From NCBI GenBank assembly GCA_037783415.1, contig JAZGTN010000064.1, forward strand, positions 2,343,001 through 2,407,000: a DNA stretch of 64,000 bases. Reading direction: 5' to 3'. A program made the position numbers and the translations under genes. The notes beneath the pieces were generated by a model. That model was not told the DNA's origin. It searched no databases and was given only the letters and a program-made list of their open reading frames with translations. How positions within the stretch are numbered: position 1 is the stretch's first letter; each line of letters starts with the position of its first letter. Below, one piece after another: positions 61,875-64,000 of the stretch. This stretch comes from Leptasterias polaris (Eukaryota; Echinodermata; Asteroidea; Forcipulatida; Asteriidae).

Positions 61875-62095
61875 CAGGATTTGCCCTTAACTTTTTTAAT
61901 GACTGGCCAGCAGGTTAAGTTCATTTGTGGCTTCACTAGTTTGTCAGCTTTTTCACTAGTCCATAATCCATATGGAATACGAATGCTTTTCAAAATGAGC
62001 TAGCCAGCTGGACCACTTGGAGTGAATTTTGACTGGTCCTCAGTTGTTTTAACTGGCATTTGGTCAGCAGACCACTGTTGAGGGAGAACGTACGC
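61875..62095 (+). repeat. Dispersed repeat, family D, copy 3
   Basis: 'tttgcccttaac…tggccagcagg…gaattttgactggtcctcag…cagaccactgttgaggga' in the order seen at 2295 and 3265. Confidence 0.65.
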
Positions 62096-62800
62096 TGTAG
62101 GAAAAATCTGAAAAATTGTAACTGTCTATAGTCTGCAATGTCTATAAAAGCCTAAACATTGTACATGTTTTGCAGCCCTTATACTTGATGGCATAATGCC
62201 TATTTTGTTCCAAGGACCAAAAGTCATGCCTGACGAAGTGGTTATAGTTACGTTCTGAGTGCAGATACATGAAGAGTAATGAAACATGCCTTTTTTTTAA
62301 TATTCCTCTTGAGGAATTGGTACTGGTATCTAAAGGTAAACGCTAAATATTAACGTTTAAAAAAAGAAAATTCAAGCCAATATTTCACTGCACGGCTGGA
62401 ACTCTCACTCACTCCTGCTTGACGAAAGAACTTAAATGGTGTTTAGAAAGTAGCGTTGTCAAGACTCAAGACCTACATGTACTTGTCGTAGACCCCAAAA
62501 CTGTTTATGATTTTGACACTCTCAAAGTGCCTGTTCCTCTCTGTTTTGCAATTTTTCTGTACAGCTACAGGTAAGGATGACTAAGGGATATAAAGTGGCA
62601 GTCGGATATAGTATTTTTGCCAGCCTTTGCTTTTTAAGTTTGTTGGGTCTACCTTTTTGGAATTATGCACTCAAGTAAAACTTGATTGCAAAAGTAGGTT
62701 TTTTTGTAAAAGATTTAAATCAGTGCTTTTCCCAAGAAGATAAAATTTAATCAAAAAGGTAATTCATGTTATTCTTACTGTGCAGAATTATTAGCAGAGT

Positions 62801-63130
62801 ATGAAATTACCGTGGCGATGTGCCATCTGCTTCACCCTACTGACTGTTGGAATAGTTGTTGGTTACAACTGGTGTCGAAAGTTGACCTCTCCGGAGGAAC
62901 TTTGGAAGTTAAAAGAATATGTACATGTTCCCAAGCGGACGCTGTCCGTTCAGAATCAGCCCAAGGTGGGAAACCCACACATTGGGAAAGGAGCAGATTC
63001 CTTGATTTGTGATGACAGAGGCACGGATTGCCATGACAACAGACACGACAACTGGAAGCCCTTTCTTAACTGTGGACAAATTGCGGAAGTGACATTGGAG
63101 AAGAAAATCGGGGAAGGTCTCGTCAAACAA
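62801..63130 (+). CDS. First coding exon of a POMK-like type II membrane kinase (partial)
   Basis: The exon encodes 110 residues and ends in phase 0 at a strong donor (CAA|GTAAGT, GT at 63131). Residues about 7–23 are a hydrophobic segment with a short basic flank and no clear cleavage site, fitting a signal anchor with a lumenal C-terminus. A Cys-containing spacer follows (DDRGTDCHDN). The exon ends with LNCGQIAEVTLEKKIGEGLVKQ-like sequence (last block at 63066–63130), i.e. the start of a kinase glycine-rich loop, IGEGLVKQ. The same order (anchor, Cys-rich spacer, 'SCEEL…RVGEGAVKRV') occurs in protein O-mannose kinase (POMK/SgK196), which phosphorylates core M3 O-mannose on dystroglycan in the ER. 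The rest of the kinase is beyond the right edge, so another secretory kinase is possible. An AG at 62784–62785 just before the ATG suggests a non-coding upstream exon. Confidence 0.6.
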
Positions 63131-63184
63131 GTAAGTCAGATTTTAGTCCATGATTTTGCTTTGGCAAAAATTTGTGAACCTTGG

Positions 63185-63335
63185 CTAGATTTCTCAAAGC
63201 ACTAAGATTCATCTTAAGATGAGTTGCCAATATCACCAGAGTGATTTGTATTGTAACATCACACTTTTGCCTAGCAATAAAGATTAACACACAGTTAAGA
63301 TCAATCTTAGCTTTTTGTGAAATCGGCTCCTGGTT
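63185..63335. mobile_element. Palindromic MITE related to 35981–36112
   Basis: 'gatttctcaaagcactaaga' + 'ttcatcttaag' at left and 'gttaagatcaatcttagc' + 'tttttgtgaaatcgg' at right are inverted copies of one another. Confidence 0.7.
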
Positions 63336-63349
63336 CTTTGGGAGGCTAA

Positions 63350-63765
63350 TCATCCTTTACATTAGAGAAGCTGAACTGCGAAGGACACGGCTAAACAGCA
63401 GGCATGTAAAGCAGAGCTGCCAACATTTGCCCATCAATCAGGGGAATATTAGGGGAAAAGTTTCCATAATCAGGGAGATTTTCAAATGTGTTCATCAGAA
63501 CGTGGAAAGATTGGTTCAGGGAACTTTCTGCAGAATTGGGGAGAGTTGGCAGCTCTGGTAAAGTTGCCTTTTGGCAGCCAGCCACATCGACCCGTATATG
63601 ACCACGGAGCACAGCTAGAGATCAAAGGTATCCAGAGGGAGGAAAAACCCTCGTGGCAACAGGAGAGAACAAACGCACAACTCTACTCACATGTGGCCCT
63701 AGCTAGGAATCAAACCAGGGCAAATGGTGAAAGGCAAGCACTAGCCACCCATGCCACCCTGATTT
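63350..63765 (-). repeat. tRNA-derived SINE, family B, copy 3, interrupted by a hAT-like insert
   Basis: Minus-strand copy of the family at 23325 and 35700, split at 'gtaaag' by the element at 63412–63557. Confidence 0.8.
63412..63557. mobile_element. 146-bp hAT-like MITE, 6-bp TSD
   Basis: CAGAGCTGCCAAC starts the element and its inverted copy, GTTGGCAGCTCTG with one change, ends it. GTAAAG flanks both sides (63406–63411, 63558–63563); the homologous SINE at 35793–35798 has a single GTAAAG. Same ends as the 42514–53988 complex. Confidence 0.88.
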
Positions 63766-64000
63766 TAACTTGGGTCTAGTTTTACATTTCAGTGTTTATT
63801 TGATGCGTGTCCAACATTTATAATGGCTTTTTGCCGTGTTTTTGTCCTTGGTGTTCCGAAGGTGCCCAAGAGATGTAGCATCTGTATATAGCGCCCTCTG
63901 TTTACAAGTTACCATGCAAGATTGTTATGTCAAAGGTTAAAGTTCAGAGGTCAATAAAAGAACAAGCATCTTCTTGTATTCACATTGCAACTATCAACAA

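Larger units (their letters stand above)
61010..62783. promoter_or_regulatory. Divergent region between ASB-type gene and POMK-like gene
   Basis: The two genes point away from each other. A CpG-bearing stretch at about 61358–61405 ('gccgcgtgcgcgcagcaggc') may be promoter or leader exon. It also holds a palindrome (61600–61742) and a family D repeat (61875–62095). Confidence 0.4.

Overview
The window is nuclear DNA of an intron-rich animal. Five protein-coding genes can be reconstructed exon by exon; all have GT–AG introns, and four of them carry families kept across metazoans. The non-coding DNA is packed with tRNA-derived SINEs, Penelope-like, CR1/L2-like and RTE-like retroelements, a DIRS-like element, Ty3/gypsy elements and many short inverted-repeat DNA transposons. 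Gene and repeat style suggest a marine invertebrate, most likely a deuterostome such as an echinoderm. The species cannot be fixed from the sequence alone.

Layout. 525–12478 (minus): a multi-RRM RNA-binding protein, running off the left edge. 12480–15950: intergenic. 15954–32084 (minus): an eight-exon RAB24 orthologue, complete at 206 aa, whose introns hold many transposon insertions. 33851–38877 (plus): a six-exon, complete THG1L (tRNA-His guanylyltransferase), head-to-head with RAB24 across about 1.8 kb that may hold a shared promoter region. 38880–42500: intergenic repeats. 42514–53988: a nested transposon complex. The outer frame looks like a hAT element, with matching CAGAGCTGCCAAC ends, 6-bp flanking repeats and broken hAT-type transposase pieces. 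It is filled by a DIRS-like element, an RTE-type LINE tail, two internally deleted gypsy elements, a CR1/L2 LINE tail and a palindromic MITE. 54434–61009 (minus): a six-exon ankyrin-repeat/SOCS-box (ASB-type) protein, complete at 463 aa. 62801–64000 (plus): first coding exon of a type II membrane kinase resembling POMK, running off the right edge.

The genes are ordinary housekeeping or signalling genes with no sign of working as one pathway. The unusual content lies in the mobile DNA. The octamer TACATGTA occurs 38 times by hand count, against about 2 expected from base composition. In three independent pairs of homologous repeats one copy has TACATGTA where the other has plain TA. That is the form expected of a Tc1-type excision footprint (TA-CA-TG-TA), so the window may hold a dense fossil record of cut-and-paste events by an element no longer present here. 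Several elements could be dated relative to each other from nested insertions and empty-site comparisons, including three hAT-like insertions with 6-bp rather than 8-bp target duplications.
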